From Alphaproteobacteria bacterium (GTDB taxonomy: Bacteria; Myxococcota_A; UBA796; GCA-2862545), in assembly GCA_020632875.1 (NCBI GenBank), contig JACKET010000003.1, positions 434,001 to 498,000 of the forward strand: a DNA stretch of 64,000 nucleotides, written 5' to 3'. The notes under the pieces were generated by a model. The model made no database searches. It was not told the origin of the DNA and saw nothing but the letters and a program-made list of their open reading frames with translations. A program made the translations under genes and the position numbers. Shown here one piece after another: positions 26,921 to 36,944 of this stretch (position 1 is the stretch's first letter; each line of letters opens with the position of its first letter).

Positions 26921-28296
26921 CAGATCCCCTCGAGCGTGTGCTCGGCGATCACCTCGCCCGTGTCGCCCACGAACTTCACGGTGATGGTGCCGAGGCCGGG
27001 GTCGAAGTCCATCACGGAGAACGACCACGTCTCGACCAGCGTCTCGTACTGCGCCGGGAGCTCGCCGCCCCCGATCTGCGCCAGATCGGTGACCGGGAAC
27101 AGCGTGCTGCCCGCCGGACCGACCGCCACCTCGAACAGGCCGGCGCCCGGCCCGCCCTCCGGATCGACCCGCTGCACCGCGCCGAAGTGCATGTCGCCGG
27201 TGACGAAGAACGTGCCGGGGACCGCGGCCGCCGCGGCGATCAGCGTGGCGCGCTCTTCCGGGTAGCCCTGCCAGCGGTCGTCGTCCTGGATGACGCCGAT
27301 CAGCTCGAAGTGATCGGTCGCGTGGATGGACGTCAGCACGACCTTGAAGTGCGCCTCGCTGCCCTGGAGCGCGTCGACGAGCCACGCGAGCTGGGTGTCG
27401 GACATCATCCGGCCGATGGCGCGCTCGCCGCGGCAGTCGAGCACGAACAGCTCGACCGTGGCGCCGTACCGCATGCGTCGCCACACGCCCGAGCCGCCGG
27501 GACCGGGCCGCATCGGCACGCAGTCGCGCCACACCTCCGTCGCGGCCGCGACCTGGGCCTCGGTGACCTGCTCGTAGAGGTTGTTGGGCGGCTCGCCGAG
27601 GATCCAGTTGTTCTCGACCTCGTGGTCGTCCCACGTCGCGACGACCGCACACGCCGCGAACATGTCGCGACACCGCGGGTGGCGGAGGTGCTGGTCCCAC
27701 GCGTCCCGGTAGTCTTCGAGGGTCACGTTGCCGTCGGCGTAGATCGTGTCGCCGAGCAGCAGCAGGGCGTCCGCGTCCCACTCGGCCATGAACGCCAGGT
27801 TGAAGAGCTCGGGGCTCGCGTTGCCGAGGCACGACGTGCCGAGCAGGCGGACCTGGCGGAGCGAGCCCCGCTCGGGCGCCGTCCGGAAGTGGGTCACCCG
27901 GCTGCGGACGCCGTCGACCTCGGCCCACACGGCGTACGGCGCGTCGGCGTCGAGCCCGGACACGTCGACCACGTGCGTCCACCCGTCGGTGTCGCGCCCG
28001 ACCAGGCGGCCCGCCTCGGCCCACTGGCCCTCGGAGAACCGCGCCAGGACGGCCTCGACGGTGGCCGCCGTCGATCGGATGGAGAGCCGCACGCCATCGG
28101 GGATGGGGTCGCCCACCGCGATGCTCCAGGGGAACACGGCGAGATCCTCGGTTCCGGGCGCTTCGTACGGCGGAGGCCCCGGATCGCGCGTCGGCGCGGC
28201 CTGGACGCCCGGATCGGTGTCGGCGTCGTCGCCGGTCTTGCAGGCGACCGCCACGGCGCTCGCACCGATGAGGAACTCACGTCGGTCGATGGGCAT
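26920..28296 (-). CDS. PhoD-like phosphatase, Tat-exported
   Basis: 458 residues. Twin-arginine leader 'DRREFLIGASAVAVAC'; the Cys near residue 19 could also be lipidated. The domain starts with a PhoD N-terminal beta part ('WSIAVGDPIPDGVRLSIRS'), then the metallophosphatase core 'LLLLGDTIYADG', 'ATWDDHEVENNW', 'FVLDCRGERAIG' and 'FVTGDMHFG'. PhoD family members hydrolyse phosphodiesters with Fe/Ca and are periplasmic. Length is slightly short for the family. Coupled to the small gene downstream. Confidence 0.9.
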   Translation of the reverse strand: MPIDRREFLIGASAVAVACKTGDDADTDPGVQAAPTRDPGPPPYEAPGTEDLAVFPWSIAVGDPIPDGVRLSIRSTAATVEAVLARFSEGQWAEAGRLVGRDTDGWTHVVDVSGLDADAPYAVWAEVDGVRSRVTHFRTAPERGSLRQVRLLGTSCLGNASPELFNLAFMAEWDADALLLLGDTIYADGNVTLEDYRDAWDQHLRHPRCRDMFAACAVVATWDDHEVENNWILGEPPNNLYEQVTEAQVAAATEVWRDCVPMRPGPGGSGVWRRMRYGATVELFVLDCRGERAIGRMMSDTQLAWLVDALQGSEAHFKVVLTSIHATDHFELIGVIQDDDRWQGYPEERATLIAAAAAVPGTFFVTGDMHFGAVQRVDPEGGPGAGLFEVAVGPAGSTLFPVTDLAQIGGGELPAQYETLVETWSFSVMDFDPGLGTITVKFVGDTGEVIAEHTLEGI

Positions 28297-28371
28297 GACG
28301 CATGTTAGCCAGCCCCGGAGCGCCCGGCCGCACCGAGGCCCGGCGCCTGCCGTCGAACCGCGGAGGGGCGC

Positions 28372-29148
28372 GTGCCGCACTGGTTGATCGCCTGGCTGAT
28401 CACGCCGGCCGCCTTCGCCGCGGTGTGCACCCCGGTGCTCGTGCTCGCCGGGATCGACCTCGTGCAACGGCGCCGTGACGTGTCCGGGTGGTTCGCCGCC
28501 GCGCCCGTCGTGACGTTCCTGCTCGGGTTCGTGCCGCTGTGGTCGGCGTGGTCCAACCCGTGGATGCCGGCCGTCGCGCGTTGGTTCGACGTGCTCGAGA
28601 AGTGTTGGCGCAGCTTCTGGCCCGCGGCCTTCGCGGGAGGCCTGTGTGCGCTGGCTCTCGCGGGGTCCCGCGCGCTGCGTCCCTGGTCGCCGATCGCGTG
28701 GCGCCGGGTGGCGCCGGGCCTCGTCGTCGCCGGGCTCCTCGGGGTCTTCGGACAGGTGAGCGCGACGGGGTACCACGCCGTCGCCGTCGGTCTCGGCGCG
28801 GGCGGGACGGGCCTCATCGCCCTCCTGCTCGCCCGCGAGCCCACCGAGCGGCTCCAGCACGCCGTGGGTCCGGTCGTGGGGCTCCACGCCTGCGGGGTCT
28901 TCCTCATCGTCTGGTGCGGCTGGCTGGAGGACGTCCACAACCGCATCGCGCTGGTCTACGGCTTCGGGGTCGAGCGCGGCGAGTACTGGCAGGTCGCCCT
29001 GCCCGTCGCCCTGCTCCCGCTGGTGCTTGTGTTCGCGGACGTGTGGCCGGACGAGCGCAGCCTGGCGTTCTTCTGGCGCATCCCGGTCCTCGCCCTCGTC
29101 GTCACGCTCGCCCTGGCCGCCGGGTTCGCGTGGGTGGTGCACCCATGA
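28372..29148 (+). CDS. Polytopic membrane protein of unknown function
   Basis: 258 residues from GTG 28372 with CGGAGGGG upstream. Seven or eight membrane helices are visible (for example 'LITPAAFAAVCTPVLVLAGI', 'FAAAPVVTFLLGFVPLW', 'LALVVTLALAAGFAW'). No family motif is recognised. Divergent from the phosphatase gene (75 bases apart). Confidence 0.75.
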   Translation: MPHWLIAWLITPAAFAAVCTPVLVLAGIDLVQRRRDVSGWFAAAPVVTFLLGFVPLWSAWSNPWMPAVARWFDVLEKCWRSFWPAAFAGGLCALALAGSRALRPWSPIAWRRVAPGLVVAGLLGVFGQVSATGYHAVAVGLGAGGTGLIALLLAREPTERLQHAVGPVVGLHACGVFLIVWCGWLEDVHNRIALVYGFGVERGEYWQVALPVALLPLVLVFADVWPDERSLAFFWRIPVLALVVTLALAAGFAWVVHP

Positions 29149-29154
29149 CGCAGG

Positions 29155-29220
29155 GTGGCCGCTCTGGGGTCTGACCCCACTGAGGCCGGCCGCTCTGGGG
29201 TCTGACCCCACTGAGGCCAC
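29155..29220. repeat. Two direct repeats with GGGGTC-T-GACCCC palindromes
   Basis: Two tandem copies of about 31 bases (GGCCGCTCTGGGGTCTGACC, then CCACTGAGGCC). Each contains a perfect 7-base hairpin TGGGGTC-T-GACCCCA. They lie between the convergent genes ending at 29148 and 29224. They may act as a bidirectional terminator or be a small palindromic repeat of REP type. Confidence 0.75.
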
Positions 29221-29223
29221 CGG

Positions 29224-30384
29224 TCAGAATGCGTGGCCGAACGTCAGGTAGAACCCGGTGGTCCACTCGCGGGTGACCGAGCCGTCGGCCTCGAGGACGG
29301 GGTCCTCCGCAGCGGCGTAGTCGACGCGGCCCACGAACGTCCCGTCGAGGATGAGGCGGAGCCCGCCGCCTGCGCCCGGATGCACGGGGACCCGCGGAGG
29401 CGGCGCGGTGGCCGTGTCGCCCGCACCCCAGACCGTGCCGAGGTCGAAGAACGGCGCGAGCTCCCAGCCGAGGCGGCGCGACCCCAGCTTGTGCTCCACC
29501 ACGACCCACCGCACCTCGGCGTTCGCGATGGCCTTGCCCGGCGCACGGAAGCGCCCGAAACGCACGCCCCGCAGGGTCTCGAAGCCCCCGAAGCCCGCGA
29601 TGGGCACGAGCCCGCCCCAGTGCACCTGCTCGTAGAACGGCACCGCGCCGAACAGCCACTCGCCCACGACGCGCCCGGCGAACGTCACGGGCCCGACCGA
29701 CGCGAAGCCCCGCGCCGACGCCATCGGGCCGAACCACCCGCCCGCCTCGCCGCCGAGCGGGGGCGCGACGCGGGCCGAGAGCTCGAGGAACACCCCGGAG
29801 CGCGGCGCGATCTCGGGCTCCCGGGTGTCGTACAGCACGCCGGCGGTGAGCGGCGTCGTGAAGCCGCCCTCCATGCCGCGCGGTCGCTGCTCTTCGAGCA
29901 CGCTGCCGGGCCAGGGCTCCACCGCGCTGTACTTCGCGGAGACCGCCCCGAACACGTCGATGCGGTCGGTGATCGGGTAGCGCAGCGCCACGTGCACGTA
30001 CGGGCTCGTCAGCGTGTAGCGGTACCGCTTGCGGCGCGGGTCGTCGGCGTCGAACGTGCCCACGAACTCCCGCTCGCGCAGCGTGCCGTTGCCGATGCCC
30101 CAGTAGCCGTCGTTCTTCCACTGCCGCCAGAGGATCTGCCCGGTGAGGCGGGCCTTCCCGACCTGCGTGTGGTCGAGCGTCAGGCGGAGGAACTGGTAGC
30201 CCTTGAAGCTCGCAAACCCCTGCGCGGTGACGGCCCACAGGTAGGGGTCGGCCCCCTCGCGCAGCCGGGCGATCTCCGCGCGCGCACCGAACCCCAGCCC
30301 ATCGTCGGAGTCGTAGGCGGCGTTCGGGATCGCGTACCACGAGAGGTCGCCCGCGACCGCGGACGCCAGGAGTCCCCACCACAT
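29224..30384 (-). CDS. Outer-membrane beta-barrel, Omp85/D15-like
   Basis: 386 residues. Short signal peptide (MWWGLLASAVAGD). The whole protein is made of amphipathic strands. 'AGVLYDTREPEIAPRSGVF' and 'FGGFETLRGVRFGRF' resemble the conserved barrel signature of Omp85/BamA-type surface antigens (the (V/I)RG(F/Y) loop region). It ends 'YLTFGHAF' with terminal Phe, the outer-membrane insertion signal. No POTRA domains are present, so it is a barrel-only member. Confidence 0.85.
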   Translation of the reverse strand: MWWGLLASAVAGDLSWYAIPNAAYDSDDGLGFGARAEIARLREGADPYLWAVTAQGFASFKGYQFLRLTLDHTQVGKARLTGQILWRQWKNDGYWGIGNGTLREREFVGTFDADDPRRKRYRYTLTSPYVHVALRYPITDRIDVFGAVSAKYSAVEPWPGSVLEEQRPRGMEGGFTTPLTAGVLYDTREPEIAPRSGVFLELSARVAPPLGGEAGGWFGPMASARGFASVGPVTFAGRVVGEWLFGAVPFYEQVHWGGLVPIAGFGGFETLRGVRFGRFRAPGKAIANAEVRWVVVEHKLGSRRLGWELAPFFDLGTVWGAGDTATAPPPRVPVHPGAGGGLRLILDGTFVGRVDYAAAEDPVLEADGSVTREWTTGFYLTFGHAF

Positions 30385-30426
30385 CGGCCGCAGTGTACGG
30401 GGTCGCGGGCGGTTAAGCCCGAACAG

Positions 30427-31263
30427 ATGTCGTTCGCCTGGGTCGCCGCTGCGCTCGCAGGCGTCGAGGTGGCCGACCCACACGGCTGCGTCGACGCGGA
30501 TCGCCTCGACGACGAGCTCCGGCTGCAGCTCGGCGACCCGATGGTCGACCACCTCGGCATCCGCGTCGAAGCCGAAGAGGCGAGCGAAGGCGTGCGCTTC
30601 CGCACGACCGTGCGCGAGGGCGACACCACGCTCTGGGCCCGCACCACGGGCTTCGCCGAGGCCGACTGCCCCGCCGTCCCCGAGGCCATCGCGCTCTCGG
30701 TGTCCCAGGGGCTCGCCGCGCTGCCGGGCTGGTCGTTCGAGCCCCGCGCCTCCGGGACTTGGCTCTCGCCCACCGTCCACCTGGCCCTGTCGGCGGGCGT
30801 CCCGGTCGACGCGCGGTTCGGCGCCCACGTCGGCGTCCGCGTCCGCGGCCCGGGGCCGTCGGCGTTCTGGGTCCAGGCCCGCGTGCAGACCGGTCCGCCG
30901 TTCGAGGTCGGCTCGGGCGCCGCGACCATCGTGCAGCCCGCCCTCGCCGCGGGGCCGGTCCTCACGTCGCGCGCGCGGCTCGCTCCCGAGGCGTGGGTGC
31001 TCGTGGCGGGAGGTCCGCTGTTCGCGTTCGGCAGCCGCTTCGACACCGACGCCGTTGCGGTGCTCCCCCGCCTCACCGCCGAGGTCGGCGCGGGCCTGCA
31101 TCCCGGCGGTCCCGCGCAGGTCGGGCTGTTCGCAGAGGTCCCGCTCGTCCGCGTCCGCCTGGAGGAGGCCGGCGGCGAGGGGCGCACGGAAGCCCCCGTC
31201 CGCGTGGGGCTCACGGTGGGTCTCGTGCTCGGCGACGACGGCCGCCGCACGGCCGCGCGATGA
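30427..31263 (+). CDS. Secreted protein of unknown function
   Basis: 278 residues starting MSFAWVAAALAGVEVA (short signal-like leader). Two Cys (in 'HGCVDAD' and 'ADCPAVPE') may pair. The second half consists of alternating strands and is rich in Gly, Val and Arg, possibly a small barrel or beta-sandwich. Divergent from the outer-membrane barrel gene with 42 bases between, so the two may be regulated together. Not recognised. Confidence 0.7.
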   Translation: MSFAWVAAALAGVEVADPHGCVDADRLDDELRLQLGDPMVDHLGIRVEAEEASEGVRFRTTVREGDTTLWARTTGFAEADCPAVPEAIALSVSQGLAALPGWSFEPRASGTWLSPTVHLALSAGVPVDARFGAHVGVRVRGPGPSAFWVQARVQTGPPFEVGSGAATIVQPALAAGPVLTSRARLAPEAWVLVAGGPLFAFGSRFDTDAVAVLPRLTAEVGAGLHPGGPAQVGLFAEVPLVRVRLEEAGGEGRTEAPVRVGLTVGLVLGDDGRRTAAR

Positions 31264-31285
31264 AATTCACCCGACCGGGAGCCTT

Positions 31286-31304
31286 CAGCGGCTTGAAGCC
31301 GCTG
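31286..31304. terminator. Hairpin after the secreted protein gene
   Basis: CAGCGGC and GCCGCTG around TTGAA, a perfect 7-base stem (9 if the loop is collapsed). It lies 23 bases past the stop at 31263 and before the sigma-factor gene. There is no T-run after it, so intrinsic termination is only possible, not certain. Confidence 0.45.
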
Positions 31305-31370
31305 ACTCCTCCCTGTGAAATCCGACCCGGGAGTGAAGGTCCCGGAGGGGCCCGGGCATCATGGGGTGCG

Positions 31371-31940
31371 ATGTCGCGCGACCCCGCCAACTCCTTCGAA
31401 GCTCAGGACGCCGTGGTCGTCCCCTTCCCCGGTCGACCCGTGCCTCCCCTCGATCTCGGCGAGCTATTCGACGCCCATGCGCCCTACCTGCTGCGCGTCG
31501 TGCACCGGCTGACGGGGCGGGCCGATCTCGCCGAAGACCTCGTCCAGGAGGTGTTCCTCGTGGCGTGGCGCCGGCGTGACGAGCTCACCGACCCGACCGC
31601 GATCCGCACCTGGCTGTACCGGGTCGCGGTGAACGTCGTGCGGCACCGGTTCCGCAGCGAGTCGCGCTACGGCGCCGTGCTGGAGCGGTTCACCCACGTC
31701 TTCCGCCGCACGTCGGCCGGCCCCGACGTGGGTCTCGAGCGGTACGAGCGCGGCCAGCGCGTGCACGCCGTGATCCAGCACCTCTCCCCGAAGCAGCGCG
31801 AGGTGTTCGTGCTGTTCGAGCTCGAGGAGCTCGACGGGGCCGAGATCGCCGAGATCCTCGACATCCCGCTGAACACCGTGTGGAGCCGGCTGCGGCTGGC
31901 ACGCGAGGCGTTCCGGAAGCACTGGGAGGCGAGCCCATGA
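31371..31940 (+). CDS. ECF-type RNA polymerase sigma factor
   Basis: 189 residues. Region 2 ('LFDAHAPYLLRVVHRLTGRA', 'AEDLVQEVFLVAWRRRDEL', 'TWLYRVAVNVVRHRFR') and region 4 ('LSPKQREVFVLFELEELDGA', 'EIAEILDIPLNTVWSRLRLA') are both complete. The start at 31371 has only a weak ribosome site. The stop overlaps the next gene by four bases (ATGA). The downstream membrane protein is the probable anti-sigma partner, and the operon continues with a lipoprotein. Confidence 0.93.
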   Translation: MSRDPANSFEAQDAVVVPFPGRPVPPLDLGELFDAHAPYLLRVVHRLTGRADLAEDLVQEVFLVAWRRRDELTDPTAIRTWLYRVAVNVVRHRFRSESRYGAVLERFTHVFRRTSAGPDVGLERYERGQRVHAVIQHLSPKQREVFVLFELEELDGAEIAEILDIPLNTVWSRLRLAREAFRKHWEASP

Positions 31941-32799
31941 ACGATCCACGCCGCCTCAAGGACGATCCTGACTCCACCGATCTCGGACGCGCGCTCCGAG
32001 ACGAACCGATGGTCGTGGGAAACTACGACTTGCAGCGGCTCCGGGCACGGGTGGTCGGGGGATCCCCCGTGCCCGCGAGCCCATCGTGGTGGAAGATCGC
32101 CGCAGTGTCCGGCGCCACGGCGGCCATCGTCACGTTCGCCATCCTGAAGCTCCAGTCCCCTCCCCAGGCGCCGATCGCGCCGCCCAGCACGCCCCGGATC
32201 GAGGTCCTCGACCCGTCCGACGCCGAGGGGGCCCCCCGGACGACCGAGCCGTCCGCAGACGACGACGCGGTGGCCGCGATCGAGCCGTCCCGGCCGAGCG
32301 ATCCGGTGGTTCCTCCCGCCCGTTCGGGGTCCGATGCGGACGCGCCCGTCGAGCCCGCTCCGCCCGCCGTGGACGAGGGCACGGCCGAAGCGCCCGCACC
32401 CGAAGCACCCACCTCCGCCACGCCGAGCGCGCTGGTCGCCGAGCTGGCGGACTACAATGTCGGTGTGGAGCTCGACGCCGCCGGTCGCTGGATGGACGCG
32501 CACGCCGCCTGGTCGCAGTACCTGGCGCGCTGGCCGTCCGGTCGCCTGCGCACCGAGGCGCGCCTCGGCATGCTCCGCGCGCTCGTCAACGCCGATCGGC
32601 CCGGCGATGTCGAGCGCCTCGCGGGCGAGCTGCTCGCGACGCCCGACCTCGGCGCCCACCGCGACGACCTCCGCCTGATCCGGGCCGAGGCCCTGGTGAA
32701 GCTCGACCGCTGCTCCGAAGCCGTGGCGCTGCTCGAGAGCGCCCGTCGAAGCCCGCGGGTGTCCGCCGTCCGCTCCACGTGCCGGAAGGCCGCCACGCC

Positions 32800-32803
<4 letters not shown>
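31937..32803 (+). CDS. Single-pass membrane protein with TPR-like tail
   Basis: 288 residues. The N-terminal 45 residues are cytoplasmic, one membrane helix lies at about 54-70 ('WKIAAVSGATAAIVTFAIL'), followed by a Pro/Ala/Glu-rich spacer of about 85 residues. A C-terminal TPR-like part includes 'LADYNVGVELDAAGRWMDAH', 'LARWPSG' and 'AEALVKLDRCSEAVALLESA'. Position directly after the ECF sigma gene, with overlapping codons, makes it a candidate anti-sigma factor, although no zinc anti-sigma motif is present. Its stop overlaps the next gene (GTGA). Confidence 0.85.
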
Positions 32804-33867
<1,064 letters not shown>

Positions 33868-33885
33868 CGACCTCGATGGGCCTCC

Positions 33886-34413
33886 GTGCGACCCGGTAGC
33901 GCCGTGGGCGCCGCGCTCGCCGTCGGCGCGGCCGTCGCGCTGGGGCTGCTCGCGTGGCAGGTGTTCACAGGCCCGCGCCCCGACCCGGTCCACCGGATGG
34001 CGGAGCAGCTCGAGGCGCCCGCGCCGAAGCCCCCTCCGAAGCGCACCGTCTTCGTACGCCCCGCTCCGGAAGCAGCCGAGGTCCCCGAGCCCCCCGCCGT
34101 GCAGGGCCTCGACGCCCTGCCGCGCGACGAGCAGCTCGCCGCGAAGAACGCCGCGGCGATGGCGCTCGGCGAGGCCGTCGAAGCGTGCGACGCGTCCACG
34201 CCGCCGGGCTTCTCGATCATCTCCGTCGTCACGCTCGACGAGGGCGGGCTGTTCGAGCTCGAGGTCCGCGACGGGGCCGGCGCGCCGCTCGATCTGCCGG
34301 ACCTCCAGGCGTGCCTCGGCAGCGTGCTCTGGGAGCAGGACTGGCCCGCGACCTCGGGCCCCACGCGCTTCGGCCTGCACTACGCGGGGAGCGTGCAGCC
34401 GCCGGAACAGTAG
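33886..34413 (+). CDS. Membrane-anchored protein of unknown function
   Basis: 175 residues from GTG 33886; the ribosome site is weak. One N-terminal helix (about 7-27, 'VGAALAVGAAVALGLLAWQV'), a Pro-rich linker, then a small domain with one Cys pair (in 'EACDASTPPG' and 'LQACLGSV') that has a TonB/AgmX-like layout ('GFSIISVVTLDEGGLFELEV'). It follows the MopE/VWA gene after 18 bases and probably belongs to the same operon. Confidence 0.7.
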   Translation: MRPGSAVGAALAVGAAVALGLLAWQVFTGPRPDPVHRMAEQLEAPAPKPPPKRTVFVRPAPEAAEVPEPPAVQGLDALPRDEQLAAKNAAAMALGEAVEACDASTPPGFSIISVVTLDEGGLFELEVRDGAGAPLDLPDLQACLGSVLWEQDWPATSGPTRFGLHYAGSVQPPEQ

Positions 34414-34469
34414 GGCGCGTCGCGCGCAACGCCCGACGCGCTAGGAGGATGCGTGGCCTCGGAGGGCGC

Positions 34470-35264
34470 GTGCAACCGGTCTTCTACATCCCCCACGGCG
34501 GCGGTCCGTGCTTCTTCATGGAGTGGACGATGGGCCCGCCCGACACCTGGAAGCGCATGGAGCTGTGGCTGCGGCAGCTGGTGTCCGGGCTGCCCGAGCG
34601 CCCGAAGGCCCTCGTCGTGATCAGCGCGCACTGGGAAGAGCCCGTCGTCACGGTGCAGTCGGGCGCGCGCCCGCCGATGCTCTACGACTACGGCGGGTTC
34701 CCGCCGCACACCTACGAGCTGCAGTGGCCGGCCCCCGGAGACCCCGCGCTGGCCGAGCGGATCGCGGGGCTGCTGCGCAACGCCGGCATCGACGTCGGTG
34801 CGAACGACCGCCGGGGCTTCGATCACGGCGTGTTCGTGCCGCTGCTCCTCGCCGTGCCGGATGCCGACATCCCCACCGTGCAGGTGTCGCTGCGGCGCGA
34901 CCTCGACGCCGCGTTCCACCTGGCGCTCGGCCGGGCCCTGGCGCCGCTGCGCGAAGAGGGCGTGCTGATCGTCGGATCCGGCATGAGCTACCACAACTTC
35001 GGCGGGTTCATGCGCCCCGCGGGCGACGCCGACTCGAAGGCGTTCGACGCGTGGATGCAGCAGACCGTCGGGCTCGACGCGGAGGCGCGGGACGCCCGGC
35101 TGGCGCGGTGGGCCGAGTCGCCGAAGGGGCGTGCGTCGCACCCGCGCGAAGAGCACCTGCTGCCGCTGATGGTCTGCGCCGGCGCGGCGGGGTCCGATGG
35201 CGGGCAGACCGTGTTCACCGACCGCGTGATGGGCGTGACGGTGTCGGGCGTCCGCTTCGGCTGA
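34470..35264 (+). CDS. LigB/DODA-type extradiol dioxygenase
   Basis: 264 residues from GTG 34470 (GGAGGG close upstream); an ATG at 34449 would add seven residues. Class III extradiol-dioxygenase family: 'FYIPHGGGPCF' and 'ALVVISAHWEEPV' carry the metal-binding His residues, 'FDHGVFVPLLL' and 'VGSGMSYHNFGGF' the remaining conserved His. The family opens catechol-like rings using a divalent metal; in plants and bacteria DODA acts on DOPA. The substrate here is unknown. Confidence 0.88.
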   Translation: MQPVFYIPHGGGPCFFMEWTMGPPDTWKRMELWLRQLVSGLPERPKALVVISAHWEEPVVTVQSGARPPMLYDYGGFPPHTYELQWPAPGDPALAERIAGLLRNAGIDVGANDRRGFDHGVFVPLLLAVPDADIPTVQVSLRRDLDAAFHLALGRALAPLREEGVLIVGSGMSYHNFGGFMRPAGDADSKAFDAWMQQTVGLDAEARDARLARWAESPKGRASHPREEHLLPLMVCAGAAGSDGGQTVFTDRVMGVTVSGVRFG

Positions 35265-35299
35265 GCCGTGATAGACGGGCCTCCCCCCGGGAGGCCGCC

Positions 35300-36412
35300 A
35301 TGCACGTCAGCTCGAACTTCGACGCCGGAAACATCGAGGTGCTCGACGCCTCCGACCCCACGAACGTGCGCCTCGCCATCCGCAACGATGCGGGCGACGA
35401 GCACAAGCAGTGGTTCTTCTTCCGGGCGGTCGGGGTGCGCGACATCGACTGCGTGTTCCGCATCGAGAACGCGAAGGACTGCAGCTACCCGAAGGCCTGG
35501 GACGGCTACCGCGCGGTGGCGTCGTACGACCGCGAGGAGTGGTTCCGCGTGCCCACCGCGTACGTCGACGGGCAGCTCGTGATCCGCCACACGCCGCTCA
35601 CCGACTCCGTGTGGCTCGCGTACTTCGCGCCCTACTCCCGCGAGCGGCACCACGACCTCATCGCGAGCTGCCAGGCCGCCGGCGCCACCCACGAGGTGCT
35701 CGGCCAGACCCTCGACGGCGACGACATGGATCTCCTCACCATCGGCGACGGGCCCGCGCCCATCTGGGTGATCGCACGCCAGCACCCCGGCGAGACGATG
35801 GCCGAGTGGTGGATGGAGGGCTTCCTCGGCCGCCTGCTCGACCCCGACGACGCGCTCGCGAAGAAGATGCTCGCGAAGGCCACGTTCCACGTCGTCCCCA
35901 ACATGAACCCCGACGGCAGCCGCCGCGGCCACCTGCGCGTCAACGCGTGCGGCGCGAACCTGAACCGCGAGTGGGAGACGCCGACGATGGAGCGGTCGCC
36001 CGAGGTGAAGCTCGTGCGCGACCGGATGGACGCGACGGGCGTGAAGCTCTGCCTCGACGTGCACGGCGACGAGGAGCTGCCGTACAACTTCATCGCGGGG
36101 CCCGAGGGCACCCCCTCGTGGACGGACGCGCGCGAGGCGGTGCGCCAGCGGTTCGCCGAGGTGTACGAGACGGTGAACCCGGACTTCCAGCGCGTCCACG
36201 GCTACGGGCGCGACGAGCCGGGCAAGGCGAACATGACGATGTGCACGAGCCAGACGGCCGAGCGCTACGGCTGCCTCGGGATGACGCTCGAGATGCCGTT
36301 CAAGGACAACGCCGATGCGCCGGACGAGATCTTCGGCTGGTCGCCCGAGCGGTGCCGGATGCTCGGCGGCGCCGCGCTGAACGCGATGGCCGCGGTGATC
36401 GACGCTCTGTAG
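35300..36412 (+). CDS. M14-family zinc carboxypeptidase
   Basis: 370 residues with GGGAGG before the ATG. An N-terminal beta-sandwich (about 1-125, 'LAIRNDAGDEHKQWFFF') of the kind found in cytosolic carboxypeptidases precedes the catalytic domain. Zinc ligands are in 'ARQHPGETMAEWWMEG' (HxxE) and 'LCLDVHGDEELPYN'; 'NMNPDGSRRGHLRVNACGA' carries the substrate Arg/Asn; the catalytic Glu is in 'LGMTLEMPFKDN'. No signal peptide, so it acts in the cytoplasm. Close to the deglutamylase-like M14 group. Confidence 0.92.
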   Translation: MHVSSNFDAGNIEVLDASDPTNVRLAIRNDAGDEHKQWFFFRAVGVRDIDCVFRIENAKDCSYPKAWDGYRAVASYDREEWFRVPTAYVDGQLVIRHTPLTDSVWLAYFAPYSRERHHDLIASCQAAGATHEVLGQTLDGDDMDLLTIGDGPAPIWVIARQHPGETMAEWWMEGFLGRLLDPDDALAKKMLAKATFHVVPNMNPDGSRRGHLRVNACGANLNREWETPTMERSPEVKLVRDRMDATGVKLCLDVHGDEELPYNFIAGPEGTPSWTDAREAVRQRFAEVYETVNPDFQRVHGYGRDEPGKANMTMCTSQTAERYGCLGMTLEMPFKDNADAPDEIFGWSPERCRMLGGAALNAMAAVIDAL

Positions 36413-36460
36413 GCGGTCCGCTTGCCGCTCCGGCGTGGCTGGTGAATCGCGGCCGGAGTC

Positions 36461-36890
36461 GGCCCCGGGGAAGGCACGGACGCAAGCGTCCATGCCTCGC
36501 AGAAGGCGCAGAAGACGCAGAAGACGCAGAAGATTGGGTGGTGGGAGCCGCTCGTCGTGGGGACCCCTCCCGAACCGCCGAGGTGGACGGGTCCGCTCAC
36601 CGAGCAGCCCGAAACGCCCGACTGCTCTGGTGAGTCCGGAATCCGGTCCGCAGGAAGGCCCGCTCTGTCGACCCGACGGCGCCCGGGGACACGAGGACGC
36701 CGGACCCGCGACGGCCTCGTTTCTGCGTCATCCGCGTCCTTCTGCGTCATCTGCGTGATGCTCCGGACGCTCGAAGCTCGATCCCTTCCGCTCTGTGGGA
36801 GACCTCGGCCTTCCTCTTCTGCGTTCTTCCGCGGCTTCTGCGTCTTCTGCGCGGTGCGGGCGCTTGCGCCCGTGCCGATTCCGGGAGCAC
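36461..36890. repeat. Element bounded by hairpin-bearing inverted repeats
   Basis: The left arm has hairpin GGACGC-AA-GCGTCC (36478-36491) followed by GCAGAAGACGCAGAAG repeats. The right arm is its approximate reverse complement, with TTCTGCGTCTTCTGCG and hairpin GGGCGC-TT-GCGCCC (36858-36871). The layout is that of a small non-autonomous element with terminal inverted repeats. No transposase is encoded. Confidence 0.55.
36715..36760 (-). repeat. 9-mer-based dispersed repeat, copy 2 (inverted)
   Basis: Reverse complement of 1509-1554 over 46 bases with one difference (CCGCG for CTGCG). Confidence 0.8.
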
Positions 36891-36944
36891 CCGGAGCGCT
36901 GTGGAGGCCAGAGCGCTCGGGGTCGACCCGAGCGCGGCGGAGCC

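Larger units (their letters stand above)
36413..36944. other. Gene-free region with inverted repeats
   Basis: About 530 bases between the M14 gene and the small minus-strand gene at 36945. No domain-bearing reading frame is present. It is dominated by 9-mer TTCTGCGTC/GACGCAGAA repeats arranged as two inverted arms (about 36461-36533 and 36813-36890) around an inner segment that includes the 36715-36760 repeat. Confidence 0.7.

Noticed and set aside
36420..36940. Short frames in the 9-mer repeat region (FCVICVM-type peptides)
   Set aside because: They are translations of the simple repeat, occur in several frames and have no start signals.
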